A DNA stretch of 64,000 nucleotides, taken from a virus. Below are positions 50,607 to 64,000 of this stretch, piece by piece. The notes beneath the pieces were generated by a model that searched no databases, had not been told where the DNA came from, and was given only the letters and a program-made list of their open reading frames with translations. How positions within the stretch are numbered: the first letter of the stretch is position 1; every line of letters starts with the position of its first letter. Position numbers and translations under genes: made by a program. Location: the IMG/VR virus record IMGVR_UViG_3300021138_001972, positions 1 to 64,000 of that record, one strand, 5' to 3'.

Positions 50607-50816
50607 TCAAACGTAATTGAAAGGTCCAACCCTGCCGCCAAAGGTAGCGCTCAATGGCGTTATCTGGCCTGCAGTACGCAGGCCTGATTTGGTAACACCT
50701 AGCACAGCATTGAGGCTTACATTGGTGCTGGCTGCCGGTAATGCACCAGCTGTGTAAGCCGCCCATACGCCACCCATCCTGATTGCAGTGCCTGTAGCTG
50801 GGATTGCGGTTACCAT
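50607..50816 (-). CDS. Small Ala/Gly-rich probable virion protein
   Basis: A 69-residue protein (MVTAIPATGTAIRMGGVWAA and ASTNVSLNAVLGVTKSG) of small residues and short strands, as in minor tail or fibre-associated proteins. The sequence GAGGTATCA before the ATG matches that before 48771-49136. It lies just downstream of the fibre gene on the same strand. Confidence 0.6.
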   Translation of the reverse strand: MVTAIPATGTAIRMGGVWAAYTAGALPAASTNVSLNAVLGVTKSGLRTAGQITPLSATFGGRVGPFNYV

Positions 50817-50901
50817 TGATACCTCATGCCGTGATCACAGATTATATCAGTTATGTAGCCTGAAAGTCTATCTACCTGCTGCTTTTTCATCGCTCGAGTT
50901 C

Positions 50902-52356
50902 TCACGGATGTGTATCTTTGTAAGCAGAAAAATCAGCTGCGAGCGCATCGTGCTTGGCATTCAGCTCCTGTAGAGCCTTGACCAACAGAGGTATCAGTGC
51001 TGTTTCACCAAGACCCAAGAATGGTTCTGCTGTGCCATCTAACAGCGTAGTACTGTTCTCATACACGATGCTATCAATGTAAGCGGTGTCTTTCAACACT
51101 GTCTGTACATCTTGTGCTATAAAACCAACCTTGGTACCTTGGGTGAAGTTGTGCACCGGATGCGGCTTCCAATCAAAGGTCACAGGATTGAGGCTCATCA
51201 CCATGTCCAGAGTCGATCCCAGAGGCGTGATGTTATCTTTATACTGTTGGTCAGATGTAGCTATAGTTGCACTTGTAGCAAAGATTTGGCTGTTAACCTG
51301 CAATCGATAATTGCCGTTGGATGCAGTGTATCCTATCAATAGGTTACCAGCATTGCCAGTGGCAGGGAATGCTTGTACCAATCGCATCTGTTCAGTGTAG
51401 ACTTCTGCACCAACAGTGCCACTGTAAGTACTGAACACTAATGCATTGCCGAATCCAATACCAATGTTGCTGCCGCCCGATGCGCTGTTAGCAAATTGTA
51501 TGCCGCCTGCATTGGTTCCAGCACCATCTACAACTATAGTAGCTGTGCTGCCAGATGGCAGTGTTGTTGGTCCAACTAGTAGATTGCCTTGCCCACTGAG
51601 CTGCATGATATTAGTGGTTCCGGCGTACCATTTGAACTGACGTGTGGTAACAGTGCTTGGTATGCTGTACCATAGCGTGCCGCTTTCTATGCCCAGGGCA
51701 AAGTCAGTGGCTGCTGGGCCAATAGCTGGATATAACAGCAGTTTGGTTCCCGCTGACCGTGTGGTAAACGTTGGAGCAGCTATACCGTTGACGTTCCATG
51801 CAATGCTGTTCTGCACAGCATTGGTCAGTGATATGTTGCTACCGGCCACTATTACGTTGCTGCCAACGAATAAGTTGCCTGCTATGCCGGCACCGCCTGT
51901 GGTCTGTATCGCACCACTCACAGTCGATGTAGCTGCTGCAGTGTTGAATACTATGACAGCATTGGTTACGGTGCCGCCGTTCCAAGTAGGACCTGTTTCA
52001 CCGATAGGACCAGTAGGACCTATGTAACCTGTTGGACCAGTGATACTTGGACCAGTTGGACCTGTGTATCCGATTGGTCCGGGTACCGTGCTGGTAGCAC
52101 CAGTTGGGCCAGTTGCACCTGTGTTAGCTGCTGTACCTGCTGCACCAGTAGCACCTCTGAGGCCAGTAGGACCAGTTGCACCAGTGTTCACTGCCGTACC
52201 AGCGATGCCTTGCGGGCCCTGCACGCCTGTGGGGCCAGTTGCACCAGTGTTTACTGCTGTACCTGGGGTGCCGCTTGGACCCGTAGGCCCTCCTAGCGGG
52301 CCGGTTGGGCCAGTAGGTCCTTGTATGTCTACCACGGGATAAGAATAAACGCTCAT
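50902..52356 (-). CDS. Tail fibre with collagen-like repeats and S74 chaperone domain
   Basis: A 484-residue fibre protein. After [13 protein letters not shown] come about 110 residues of Gly-x-y triplets, many Gly-Pro-Thr. A beta-structured middle follows (TASTSGA- and IGFGNALVF-like segments), and residues about 380-484 are an intramolecular chaperone of endosialidase (peptidase S74) domain: [45 protein letters not shown] and a C-terminal helix [17 protein letters not shown]. The chaperone trimerises the fibre and cleaves itself off. The ATG at 52356 starts at the fibre N-terminus. It shares collagen and N-terminal themes with the giant fibre at 55511-60901. Confidence 0.88.
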   Translation of the reverse strand: MSVYSYPVVDIQGPTGPTGPLGGPTGPSGTPGTAVNTGATGPTGVQGPQGIAGTAVNTGATGPTGLRGATGAAGTAANTGATGPTGATSTVPGPIGYTGPTGPSITGPTGYIGPTGPIGETGPTWNGGTVTNAVIVFNTAAATSTVSGAIQTTGGAGIAGNLFVGSNVIVAGSNISLTNAVQNSIAWNVNGIAAPTFTTRSAGTKLLLYPAIGPAATDFALGIESGTLWYSIPSTVTTRQFKWYAGTTNIMQLSGQGNLLVGPTTLPSGSTATIVVDGAGTNAGGIQFANSASGGSNIGIGFGNALVFSTYSGTVGAEVYTEQMRLVQAFPATGNAGNLLIGYTASNGNYRLQVNSQIFATSATIATSDQQYKDNITPLGSTLDMVMSLNPVTFDWKPHPVHNFTQGTKVGFIAQDVQTVLKDTAYIDSIVYENSTTLLDGTAEPFLGLGETALIPLLVKALQELNAKHDALAADFSAYKDTHP

Positions 52357-52379
52357 GAGCACTCGCAGGATTGATCTTG

Positions 52380-52388
52380 GATATTTAG
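52380..52388 (-). promoter_or_regulatory. T4-type late promoter box for the tail fibre
   Basis: Minus strand GCTAAATATCC about 25 nt before the ATG at 52356. It overlaps a plus-strand box of the same type. Confidence 0.5.
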
Positions 52389-52389
52389 C

Positions 52390-52399
52390 CCATAAATAT
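52390..52399 (+). promoter_or_regulatory. T4-type late promoter box, leaderless spacing
   Basis: CCATAAATATCTGC followed by the ATG at 52404; 5 nt between the core and the start codon. Confidence 0.5.
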
Positions 52400-52403
52400 C
52401 TGC

Positions 52404-52880
52404 ATGGTCTACTATCCTTTACCTCTGACACCGCCGGGCGTGAACATCCGACAGGACTACAGTCCTACCAATCAATACACCATACCGCAATCTCAGACGG
52501 ATTGCTGGCCCATGCGCTTGGCGCCAGACTGGCAGCAGTGTGTGATAGCTGCAAATCAAAGCACATTTTGGAGCCAGCAACAGGGTACCATGCTGCTGTG
52601 GCTCAGCATAGACCCCAATGGCATCAACGTGATCCCGCCAGGATTTGCTGGCAATCGCATCAATCTCAACGGTCTGGGCAACACTGTGTGCTACTATGCT
52701 GACACTCTCAGCGCCGATCAGATAAAACCTGCGCAGGCTGCATGGCCTCTGAACGTGAACCAGCTGGGCACTGGATCAATTCCCGCATACTGGTTGAATA
52801 TACAGAACATCGACAACACTCAGAACGCCTACTATCTGCAGTTCCACTACTACAACCAGTACACCTTCTTCATACAATAA
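52404..52880 (+). CDS. Probable virion protein
   Basis: A 158-residue protein starting [20 protein letters not shown], rich in Asn, Gln, Tyr and Pro ([16 protein letters not shown]). This composition is typical of tail or decoration proteins. It is transcribed divergently from the fibre gene. No domain is recognised. Confidence 0.65.
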   Translation: MVYYPLPLTPPGVNIRQDYSPTNQYTIPQSQTDCWPMRLAPDWQQCVIAANQSTFWSQQQGTMLLWLSIDPNGINVIPPGFAGNRINLNGLGNTVCYYADTLSADQIKPAQAAWPLNVNQLGTGSIPAYWLNIQNIDNTQNAYYLQFHYYNQYTFFIQ

Positions 52881-52883
52881 CGG

Positions 52884-52912
52884 TAGACAGTGTGTCATAA
52901 TCATGCTATATT
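52884..52912 (+). promoter_or_regulatory. Sigma70-type promoter, leaderless spacing
   Basis: TAGACA (52884-52889), 17-bp spacer, TATATT (52907-52912), 6 nt before the ATG at 52919. Transcription would start at the start codon. Confidence 0.55.
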
Positions 52913-52918
52913 TCTAGC

Positions 52919-53737
52919 ATGAGCACACGCAAATTCCTCCGAGAAGTCACGGTACTTGACACCGAAACCACTAACTTAATCGCCGATCAAGCTGAGATCG
53001 TGGAGCTGGCTGCTGCTCGCTTCAACGATCGAGACGGTTGGGTGATCAGAGATAGGTTGTTCAACGCCCGCAATGGCATACCACCAGCTGCCAGCGCCAA
53101 GAACAACATTGGCCCAAGGATGATCCGAGATCAGCCCTATTGGGATCAATGTGTCAGTGAAATCAAACACATGCTGAACTGGGATAGTGCTAGATACTTC
53201 GTAGCACACAACTGCAGTTATGATCAATCTGTGCTGGCTGTGGCCTGGGATCGCTGTGGTAGCGCAGCAGACGTTGCTAGCTCGCGCAACCAGTCAGAAT
53301 GGATCTGTACCTGGCGGCTAAGCAAGCACATACTAGCGCATGATTTTGGAGATATCGAGTATGGACTCAATTACCTCAGATATCTGCTTGATCTACCTGT
53401 ACCTGATGATCACGTTAGCCATAGGGCGGGTGCTGACACTCTAATCTGTGCGCTGCTGTTGGAACGGCTGATTGGCATCGCTGTGGAGAAAGACCTGATC
53501 AGCCTTGGCACAGATGTGGGCGCACAGCTGCATGCACTGTGCTGGAGCACAATTCCCATCGTGTCATGGCCTTTTGGCAAGTATCGAGGCGTGGCACTCT
53601 CAGAGATACCGGATGACTATTGGGTCTGGGCACTCAAGAATCTGCCAGCACTGAATGACACAGACGCAGGCTACGACCGCGATCTAGCAGAAAATATTAG
53701 GCTGCTACTGGAAGCACGGCTGGCCGACGCAGTCTGA
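52919..53737 (+). CDS. DEDDh 3'-5' exonuclease with C-terminal DUF3820-like domain
   Basis: A 272-residue protein. Residues 1-190 are a DnaQ/exonuclease X type domain: VLDTETTNL (motif I), YFVAHNCSYDQS (motif II) and SHRAGADTLICALLL (motif III with the general-base His). The last 55 residues (PFGKYRGVALSEIPDDYWVW) match the DUF3820 pattern, found after such exonucleases. It would trim DNA or RNA 3' ends in repair or proofreading. The start lies right under a sigma70-type promoter. Its 3' end overlaps the convergent GNAT gene by 41 nt. Confidence 0.88.
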   Translation: MSTRKFLREVTVLDTETTNLIADQAEIVELAAARFNDRDGWVIRDRLFNARNGIPPAASAKNNIGPRMIRDQPYWDQCVSEIKHMLNWDSARYFVAHNCSYDQSVLAVAWDRCGSAADVASSRNQSEWICTWRLSKHILAHDFGDIEYGLNYLRYLLDLPVPDDHVSHRAGADTLICALLLERLIGIAVEKDLISLGTDVGAQLHALCWSTIPIVSWPFGKYRGVALSEIPDDYWVWALKNLPALNDTDAGYDRDLAENIRLLLEARLADAV

Positions 53738-54227
53738 TCAGCTTCGCAGCCTTGAGCAGCTTGCGCATGTGCACACGCTTGCCCCAATCATAGCTTTCGC
53801 GATGAGTCTCGCGGAAGCCCCACTGCCTATAAATCTTGAGGTTGCGCGACATCTTGCTGTTGGTGTATAACCTAACTTCGTCATAGCCCAGCTCACGTGC
53901 CTTGCTCTCAGCAAAAGCCAGTGCTTGCTGTCCCAGTCCCTGACCTTGATGATCAGGATTCACACACAGCGCTTGTATCATCAGGTGATCATCGGCAGGA
54001 GTTAGCACTACCATGGCATTCACACCTGCTGTGCTGTCCAGCAACCAGAGGTTCTTGGCTGCTATGTGGTGATCAAAGTTTTCAAGGAAAGTAGGCGGTG
54101 TGCGTCCTAGCAGCGGTATGTAGGCTGCGTAGGCATGGTACACGATGTGCCAAACATGGTGCATGTCAACGAAGGTGGCACGTCGGAATGGAGCTGGCTC
54201 TGTGCCAGACTGAGGTAGGTTGTACAC
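53697..54227 (-). CDS. GNAT acetyltransferase
   Basis: A 176-residue GNAT protein. IQALCVNPDHQGQGLGQQAL holds the strand-4 bulge and the Q-x-x-G-x-G pyrophosphate loop, and LYTNSKMSRNLKIYRQWGF is the C-terminal motif. The start is a GTG at 54227 because AGGAGG lies 9 nt upstream; an ATG just before it is in another frame. Acceptor could be a protein, small molecule or sugar; unknown. Confidence 0.83.
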   Translation of the reverse strand: MYNLPQSGTEPAPFRRATFVDMHHVWHIVYHAYAAYIPLLGRTPPTFLENFDHHIAAKNLWLLDSTAGVNAMVVLTPADDHLMIQALCVNPDHQGQGLGQQALAFAESKARELGYDEVRLYTNSKMSRNLKIYRQWGFRETHRESYDWGKRVHMRKLLKAAKLIRLRRPAVLPVAA

Positions 54228-54312
54228 TGCATGTAACCTCCTGCTCCTGGATCACTTGTATACCCAGGTCCTAAAGTGAATCTATTTAGTGATCTCGGTG
54301 TATCACTGGCAA

Positions 54313-54318
54313 TATAAT
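54313..54318 (+). promoter_or_regulatory. -10 box (TATAAT)
   Basis: Perfect TATAAT 25 nt before the ATG at 54344, with no clear -35 at 16-18 bp. CGGAGAT between them is a plausible ribosome binding site. Confidence 0.4.
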
Positions 54319-54343
54319 TGCGATTATCGGAGATAACATTCAC

Positions 54344-55042
54344 ATGGACGACAAGGTCAAGATAGCAGTACTTTTCAGAGGACCTGTGCGTCCAACAGTG
54401 CAGAGCACCGTGGCTCGCTGTAGTGAATTCATGGCCCAGATGTCTAACATACAAAATGCCACAGTAACTACCTATCTAGCCACATGGCGAGGATGGAAGA
54501 ACAACACCGCAGCCGAGCTGCTGGCCACAGATATGTTCGACAATGTTATCATGCAGACTGAGCCAACAGATGCACAGATTGAACGTGCAACCAAGATCAA
54601 GAACCTTCCTAACGGTGCTGAGATACGTCCTGTTTTCAACATGTACTATCAGAGCAAGACTGCGTTGGACATGATAGCACAAGCAGACGATTACCATTAC
54701 ATCGTGCACACTCGCACTGATATTGCCATGCAACTTGGGCAGTTCCTGCCACAATGGTTCGATAATAATGCTTATACTGCCCCGCACGTACCAGGTGTGT
54801 TAGCACCGCACGCACCTCATGTGCCAGCAGAAGAACAATGGATGTGCGATCAGTTCGGAGTTGCTACAACACCGATGATGCATGCCGCGTGGAATTACGG
54901 CAGCATCGCAGAGCTTGGACAGAGGATAGAAGCAGCAGATAAACCAGAAGCAGTGCTGCAAAACATGATCACCGAGCGTAACATACCAACAAAAGCGCCA
55001 CAGTATCTGGTTTGGCAGCTTGACCCGCAGCGCAATAGCTGA
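54344..55042 (+). CDS. Glycosyltransferase-like protein (capsule/WavE-like)
   Basis: A 232-residue protein starting MDDKVKIAVLFRGPVRPTVQ. The FRGPVR start, TYLATWRGW, FNMYYQSKTALDMI and YHYIVHTRTDIAM resemble small phage and bacterial proteins related to LPS- or capsule-type glycosyltransferases (WavE-like), with R-T-D in place of D-x-D. The assignment is tentative. It is followed by the promoter and leader of the ferredoxin gene, which overlap its last codons. Confidence 0.65.
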   Translation: MDDKVKIAVLFRGPVRPTVQSTVARCSEFMAQMSNIQNATVTTYLATWRGWKNNTAAELLATDMFDNVIMQTEPTDAQIERATKIKNLPNGAEIRPVFNMYYQSKTALDMIAQADDYHYIVHTRTDIAMQLGQFLPQWFDNNAYTAPHVPGVLAPHAPHVPAEEQWMCDQFGVATTPMMHAAWNYGSIAELGQRIEAADKPEAVLQNMITERNIPTKAPQYLVWQLDPQRNS

Positions 55043-55048
55043 TATAAT
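55020..55048 (+). promoter_or_regulatory. Strong sigma70-type promoter for the ferredoxin gene
   Basis: TTGACC (55020-55025), 17-bp spacer, TATAAT (55043-55048). It is the best consensus promoter in the window and predicts a leader of about 100 nt. Confidence 0.7.
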
Positions 55049-55059
55049 TAGATACATAA

Positions 55060-55142
55060 CGGATGGGGACAGTGCTTGCGAGATCCCGTCAGCATCCGAG
55101 ACAGCAAGAGCCACAGGCCTTTGGATAAAGGTATCAAGGAGG
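55060..55142 (+). promoter_or_regulatory. Structured 5' leader of the ferredoxin gene
   Basis: Three stacked hairpins can be drawn: an outer CGGATG with CATCCG enclosing GGGA with TCCC (55060-55098 region), and then CCTTT-GGAT-AAAGG, followed by AAGGAGG (55136-55142). The leader is longer and more structured than others in the window. It could be an RNA regulatory element; it does not clearly match a riboswitch class I know. Confidence 0.4.
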
Positions 55143-55155
55143 AAAAGTGCGGACA

Positions 55156-55506
55156 ATGACATACGTAGTTACAGATAATTGCATCAAGTGCAAATACATG
55201 GATTGTGTCTCTGTCTGCCCTTAGCTAGTAGATTGTTTCTACGAGGGCGACAACATGCTGGTGATCAATCCCAGCGAGTGCATAGATTGCGGTGTTTGCG
55301 AACCAGAATGCCCTGCTGATGCCATATTTCCTGACACCAACAAGAAGCAGGATCTCACGTCATGGTTGAAGTTAAATGATGACTACAGCAAGGCTTGGCC
55401 GCGAGTTACCAGGGCACGCCCACACGATCCGCTAGCCAAGGAATATGACGGCGAACCAGACAAGTTTTGGAAATACTTTTCCAAGGCCCCTGGACAGGGT
55501 GGTTGA
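55156..55506 (+). pseudogene. fdxA: FdxA-type 7Fe-8S ferredoxin gene interrupted by an in-frame TAG (recoded or broken)
   Basis: The frame reads [22 protein letters not shown], then TAG-CTA, then VDCFYEG and [20 protein letters not shown], giving a near-perfect FdxA once the six bases 55222-55227 are ignored: the family has CPVDCFYEG at this point. All cluster Cys are present on both sides. FdxA ferredoxins carry a 3Fe-4S and a 4Fe-4S cluster and pass low-potential electrons. Either the gene is broken, or ribosomes pass the TAG, or the downstream part is translated from the ATG at 55255, which has GAGGG upstream and would keep the CxxCxxCxxxC motif (84 codons). Possible partners are the heme oxygenase, bilin reductase and radical SAM enzymes. 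A GTG at 55147 is an alternative start. Confidence 0.85.
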
Positions 55507-55510
55507 TACC

Positions 55511-60919
<5,409 letters not shown>

Positions 60920-60955
60920 TTAGGCTGTCAACCTTAAACCAACATCCGAGATGTG

Positions 60956-61336
60956 TCAGGTATTCAATACTGTCCAGGCCATCGCAGCATACCACAGCGT
61001 GTGAGCTATTTGATCCATGCCCTGTAAGTGCCAGAATGCCCTGTCCTTGAGAGTCCATTCCATGCCAAAACGTATGCGGCTTTTGATATGATCTATGGCA
61101 TAATGGCACGCAAATTCTGCCAGTGCCAACAGTGCAGCTAGCTCTAACCCAGCAAATAGCACAGTGACCACAAAGCCTAGACCCGCATGATCGCAGCTGT
61201 GTATGAAGTTCTTGTAGCTGAACACGGGCAGCTTAGCAGTATCTCCGCCTGGTATGCGGCCCTGCAGCATGAGATCAGCGATGCTGTGTTTGATCAATAG
61301 CAGCGTTAGGTAAAGCAGTGCTGTGTTAGTGGTCAT
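60956..61336 (-). CDS. DUF3307-like membrane protein
   Basis: A 126-residue protein starting MTTNTALLYLTLLLIKHSIA. Two or three membrane segments and the pattern H-x-x-A-D...Q...EFACHYAIDHIKSR match DUF3307 family proteins, small membrane proteins common in phages, with conserved His and Asp residues facing the bilayer. The ATG at 61336 overlaps the upstream stop by 11 nt. Function unknown. Confidence 0.7.
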   Translation of the reverse strand: MTTNTALLYLTLLLIKHSIADLMLQGRIPGGDTAKLPVFSYKNFIHSCDHAGLGFVVTVLFAGLELAALLALAEFACHYAIDHIKSRIRFGMEWTLKDRAFWHLQGMDQIAHTLWYAAMAWTVLNT

Positions 61337-61565
61337 GTGAGTCAGTGGCCAGTGCCACAGCCATCTTGTAACTATCATAAGCCAGCTTGACGTTGGGGTC
61401 TGATTCGCGCAGCTGTTTCTCCAGCTTGGCATCAGCCAAGTGTGCTCGAAGGTCTTCTAACATCTGCGTGAGCATGTAGCCAGCACTTACTGAGATGTCT
61501 ACACCACCGTAGCTGTCCATCTTTTGGATTTGTATCCAACCATCACCACTCACGTTCTTGATCAT
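61326..61565 (-). CDS. Small uncharacterised protein
   Basis: A 79-residue protein starting MIKNVSGDGWIQIQKMDSYG, with a short beta start and a charged helix. GGGAG precedes the ATG. Coupled to the DUF3307-like gene by an overlap. No family is recognised. Confidence 0.62.
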   Translation of the reverse strand: MIKNVSGDGWIQIQKMDSYGGVDISVSAGYMLTQMLEDLRAHLADAKLEKQLRESDPNVKLAYDSYKMAVALATDSHDH

Positions 61566-61652
61566 GATTCGTCTCCCACAGCTGATTATGCCACAACAGC
61601 GGTATTATCGCAACTAGCTTATCATTATTTGCACATGCACAGATCTCATCTT

Positions 61653-61658
61653 AAATAT
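61653..61658 (+). promoter_or_regulatory. TAAATA box upstream of a radical SAM gene
   Basis: CTTAAATATAAAC 27 nt before the ATG at 61686. A TTGCAC 17 bp upstream could instead make it a weak -35/-10 promoter, so the class is not certain. Confidence 0.4.
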
Positions 61659-61685
61659 AAACTAGGGTAAACAGCAGGAAACACT

Positions 61686-62924
61686 ATGAAAAGCATGGCA
61701 TGCGATAAGATGTGGACTATGATGAACGTTAAATCTAACAAACGTCAGATAACCACATGCTGCCTCAGATATTCAGATGCGATACCATTGGAAACGCTGC
61801 AGGATCTTGGACCCAAAATTTTCACTGACGCATTACCTACTGTGCGACAGGACAGAGACCAGTTCATAGATGATAATATCATACCAGATGCCTGCAAAGT
61901 GTGCAAGGACACGTGGCCCAATTCGCTGTGGCACAGCTGGAACGAATGGAAAGAACGAGATTGGACTGACAACGAGCTAGAACATCTGAGATCAGCAGAA
62001 ATGTTGAATCTCATCGAGATAAGTCTTTCCAACGTTTGCAACCAAACCTGCATGTACTGTGGTCCGGAAAACAGCAGCGATTGGGCCAAGATACTGGGTA
62101 TCCAACAAGAAGATACGTCTGACTGGGAGCTTACCATGCTGCAATCTCTGTATGCGTTCATAGAGCAGACTGTGAATCTGCGGCCAGGTAGGATGACCTA
62201 CAATTTCCTAGGTGGCGAACCTCTGCTTAACCTCAACATGTATGATGTCATAGACGGCATAATATCAAGCCATGCCAATGATCATTATCCAAACCGCAAG
62301 AAGGAGATAATGATCACGTCCAATCTCAACGTCAAACCCATATTGATTGACAGGTTGCTGGCCGTGATAGACGCTAATGAAGGCTGGCGCTGGATGATCA
62401 AGGGCAGCATAGACGCTGTTGGTACCACTGGCGAAACTGTGCGAGACGGGCTTAGCGTGGATCTCTTCCAAGAAAACCTAGAGAAGCTGCTGAAAAATCC
62501 AAAGGTCAGCATCGAGATCCTACCCAGTGTCAGCGTGCTTAGCTTGCCAGAGTTCTCAGATTTGATCAAGTGGGTCAAGGACATTATGAAGCGCAATAAT
62601 CTCATGGACCAGTATGGTACCAGATGGCGCATGGGCATCAACGTGGTGCACTATCCCGAGGCCCTGCATCCGGGCAATCTCTCAGAAGATTTCCGTGACT
62701 GCATAACTCGATGTTTGGAGGAAGCTGCTGAAATTCCTGACACTGGCAACAGGAATTCGTTCCTGCTGCACATCAACAACATGGGTGGGATCATAGGCAC
62801 CAAGCGTTCTGAATCAGACCGCGCAGAGATGCGACGTTGGTTCAAGCAGCAGGGACAGATCAAGAGCAAGGACTATTGGTCCCTGTTTCCCCTGCTAAAT
62901 CAGCTCTGCGGTCCTGCTGATTGA
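61686..62924 (+). CDS. Radical SAM protein (twitch-type), outside the main cluster
   Basis: A 412-residue enzyme. C118, C122 and C125 in LSNVCNQTCMYCGPENSSDW bind the radical SAM cluster and NFLGGEPLLN is the GGE motif. The N-terminus has the family's Cys layout: a Cys pair at about residue 25 and C70 and C73 in DACKVCKDTWP. It resembles 40378-41751 and 16295-17434. AGGA precedes the ATG. It is alone on the plus strand, 20 kb from the main operon, so it may act on a separate substrate. Confidence 0.87.
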   Translation: MKSMACDKMWTMMNVKSNKRQITTCCLRYSDAIPLETLQDLGPKIFTDALPTVRQDRDQFIDDNIIPDACKVCKDTWPNSLWHSWNEWKERDWTDNELEHLRSAEMLNLIEISLSNVCNQTCMYCGPENSSDWAKILGIQQEDTSDWELTMLQSLYAFIEQTVNLRPGRMTYNFLGGEPLLNLNMYDVIDGIISSHANDHYPNRKKEIMITSNLNVKPILIDRLLAVIDANEGWRWMIKGSIDAVGTTGETVRDGLSVDLFQENLEKLLKNPKVSIEILPSVSVLSLPEFSDLIKWVKDIMKRNNLMDQYGTRWRMGINVVHYPEALHPGNLSEDFRDCITRCLEEAAEIPDTGNRNSFLLHINNMGGIIGTKRSESDRAEMRRWFKQQGQIKSKDYWSLFPLLNQLCGPAD

Positions 62925-62929
62925 CGTGT

Positions 62930-63478
62930 TTAGATAAACCAACCCCAGATAGCGTCGCTGAGCAGCAGAGCTCCGATCAGACCGCAGGCAATGCTGGCCC
63001 ACAGCATTTCCATGCTCACTGCAAGTATCGCAGTTGAGCTGAGCACTATGGCAATCTGTAGCGCAGCACTGCTGAAGCTGAAGTAAGGTCCGTGTGCCTT
63101 GGCAGCATCGCGCTCTTCTTCTAGCACTTTGGCCTTGGCCAGCAGTTCGCGCTTGCCCTCACCAGTCTTGGGATCGCTCTCATAGCTAGATATCTTAGCC
63201 CTGATCTCAGCAGCCTTGGCATCGTCCTTGCGTGCCAGCGCGTCATCTAGGGCATATTCAGCTAGATTCTGTTTGATGCTCTTGGCCTGATAGAAGTTGT
63301 AGACATCGTTGATCTTCAGCGTGTTGGTCAGCACCCGGCTGCTGACACCGTTGGCGATCAGAGTTCCAATAGCCAATAGTGCCGCCAGTATGCTGATGGT
63401 TATGGCCCCACGGCCCTTCATCACTGCTTCGCCTTCGCTGCGACTTAATACCTTACCAGTCTTGTCCTTTAGTGCCAT
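62930..63478 (-). CDS. DUF4337-like membrane protein
   Basis: A 182-residue protein with three membrane segments (about residues 27-45, 133-150 and 155-177) and a charged coiled coil between them. YNFYQAKSIKQNLAEYALDD is the conserved family block. The ATG at 63478 is chosen because GGAG lies 8 nt upstream. DUF4337 proteins occur in cyanobacteria, proteobacteria and phages; function unknown. Confidence 0.75.
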   Translation of the reverse strand: MALKDKTGKVLSRSEGEAVMKGRGAITISILAALLAIGTLIANGVSSRVLTNTLKINDVYNFYQAKSIKQNLAEYALDDALARKDDAKAAEIRAKISSYESDPKTGEGKRELLAKAKVLEEERDAAKAHGPYFSFSSAALQIAIVLSSTAILAVSMEMLWASIACGLIGALLLSDAIWGWFI

Positions 63479-63529
63479 GTGAGATCTCCATAAATGCACA
63501 CATGCTAATTTATCTGATCAGGGACAAAT

Positions 63530-64000
63530 TTACTCTTGCACCATAGCTGCTATAGCTGCTGTCTTTGGATAGATCGCGCGCCAATCTCCTCCGCCCCAGC
63601 GGGCCTGGCTGTCATCTAAGAACCCAGTCAACAATCTGGTTTGTTTGATGCTAGGCTGATCTGATGGTAGCGCAAGCCATGTGGATATCTGCTCACTGAT
63701 CACGTTAGCATGCGAGAGGTCTGACGTTGCAAACGCAGACAACAGAGATTGAAAGTGCTGTAGCTCATCTCGGAACGATCCAAACCATTCTGCAGGATCC
63801 AACGCTGGAGGATCAACTACCGGATTGATCTCGTCCCAGATCGGAGCATTACAGAGGCTGGATCTGCTATCAAAAACAAACTGTGCCAGTGCAGGCATGG
63901 ATTCTAACGTCAGTGGTGTTAGTGTTAATGCTGGACGCATGATCACGGGTTTTGATCCCAGTCGTAACCAATTGTCTCGCCACCGTTCCCAGTTACAGTT
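63530..64000 (-). CDS. Uncharacterised protein (partial, runs off right edge)
   Basis: The frame is open from the TAA at 63530 to the window edge (157 codons). The part upstream of the internal ATG at 63940 reads NCNWERWRDNWLRLGSKP, which looks like real coding sequence, so the gene probably starts outside the window. It is Trp-rich (WGGGDWRAIYPKT). No family is recognised. Confidence 0.65.
   Translation of the reverse strand, partial: NCNWERWRDNWLRLGSKPVIMRPALTLTPLTLESMPALAQFVFDSRSSLCNAPIWDEINPVVDPPALDPAEWFGSFRDELQHFQSLLSAFATSDLSHANVISEQISTWLALPSDQPSIKQTRLLTGFLDDSQARWGGGDWRAIYPKTAAIAAMVQE

Noticed and set aside
55060-55142. Cobalamin riboswitch in the ferredoxin leader (a GCCACAGGCC segment recalls the B12 box)
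   Set aside because: The rest of the B12 box and the surrounding core are missing.
55222-55224. Genome-wide reassignment of TAG to an amino acid, suggested by the TAG inside the ferredoxin gene
   Set aside because: Genes at 5000-5830, 43628-44125 and 49162-49824 end normally at TAG, and no other conserved gene in the window is interrupted by TAG.

Overview
This window reads as part of the genome of a large tailed phage with a T4-like lifestyle that infects a Gram-negative bacterium. The reasons are densely packed and overlapping genes, a holin plus two-component spanin lysis cassette, collagen-like tail-fibre proteins (one with an S74 intramolecular chaperone), a T4-type DNA ligase, recurring TAAATA boxes that match the T4 late promoter core (TATAAATA), and many small phage-type proteins. 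No capsid, terminase or polymerase gene lies in the window, so the placement rests on these markers. A lipoprotein spanin and a secreted protease with a probable outer-membrane barrel point to a Gram-negative host. The non-cyanobacterial flavour of the metabolic genes (FdxA-type ferredoxin, ornithine decarboxylase, RpoD-like sigma) suggests a proteobacterium, but the host cannot be fixed from the sequence.

Layout. 1-13.7 kb: large probable virion or internal-head proteins on the minus strand, with short similar N-termini, interrupted by SGNH-hydrolase-like genes and a plus-strand ornithine/lysine decarboxylase. 13.7-20.3 kb: UV-damage endonuclease, a nucleotidyltransferase-fold protein, a radical SAM protein, DNA ligase and S-adenosylmethionine synthetase. 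20.4-23.1 kb: a bilin operon (RyR-domain protein, heme oxygenase, PcyA/PcyX-like bilin reductase, SAM methyltransferase). 23.2-25.4 kb: lysis cassette. 25.4-41.8 kb: carbamoyltransferase, three related glycosyltransferase-like proteins, a UDP-sugar dehydrogenase homologue, two cobalamin-type radical SAM enzymes and four further radical SAM proteins (one a double-domain fusion); ten of these genes form one tightly coupled minus-strand run. 41.9-46.4 kb: primary-type sigma factor, amidinotransferase, superoxide dismutase. 46.5-55.5 kb: secreted S8 protease, structural and fibre proteins, exonuclease, GNAT, glycosyltransferase-like proteins, and a ferredoxin gene with an in-frame TAG. 55.5-64 kb: a 1796-residue collagen-like fibre, membrane proteins, one more radical SAM protein and a gene running off the right edge.

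How it may fit together. The phage makes its own SAM (MetK) and possibly ferredoxin, which are the co-substrate and a likely electron donor for eight radical SAM genes (nine catalytic domains), two or more methyltransferases and the bilin reductase. The sugar-handling and radical SAM genes, beside Thr-rich Gly-Pro-Thr fibres, suggest a pathway that builds and attaches an unusual modified glycan, either to the virion fibres or to the host surface; this is inference. Transcription appears to use two promoter classes: host-like -35/-10 promoters and TAAATA boxes. Members of both classes lie so close to start codons that many mRNAs are predicted to be leaderless.
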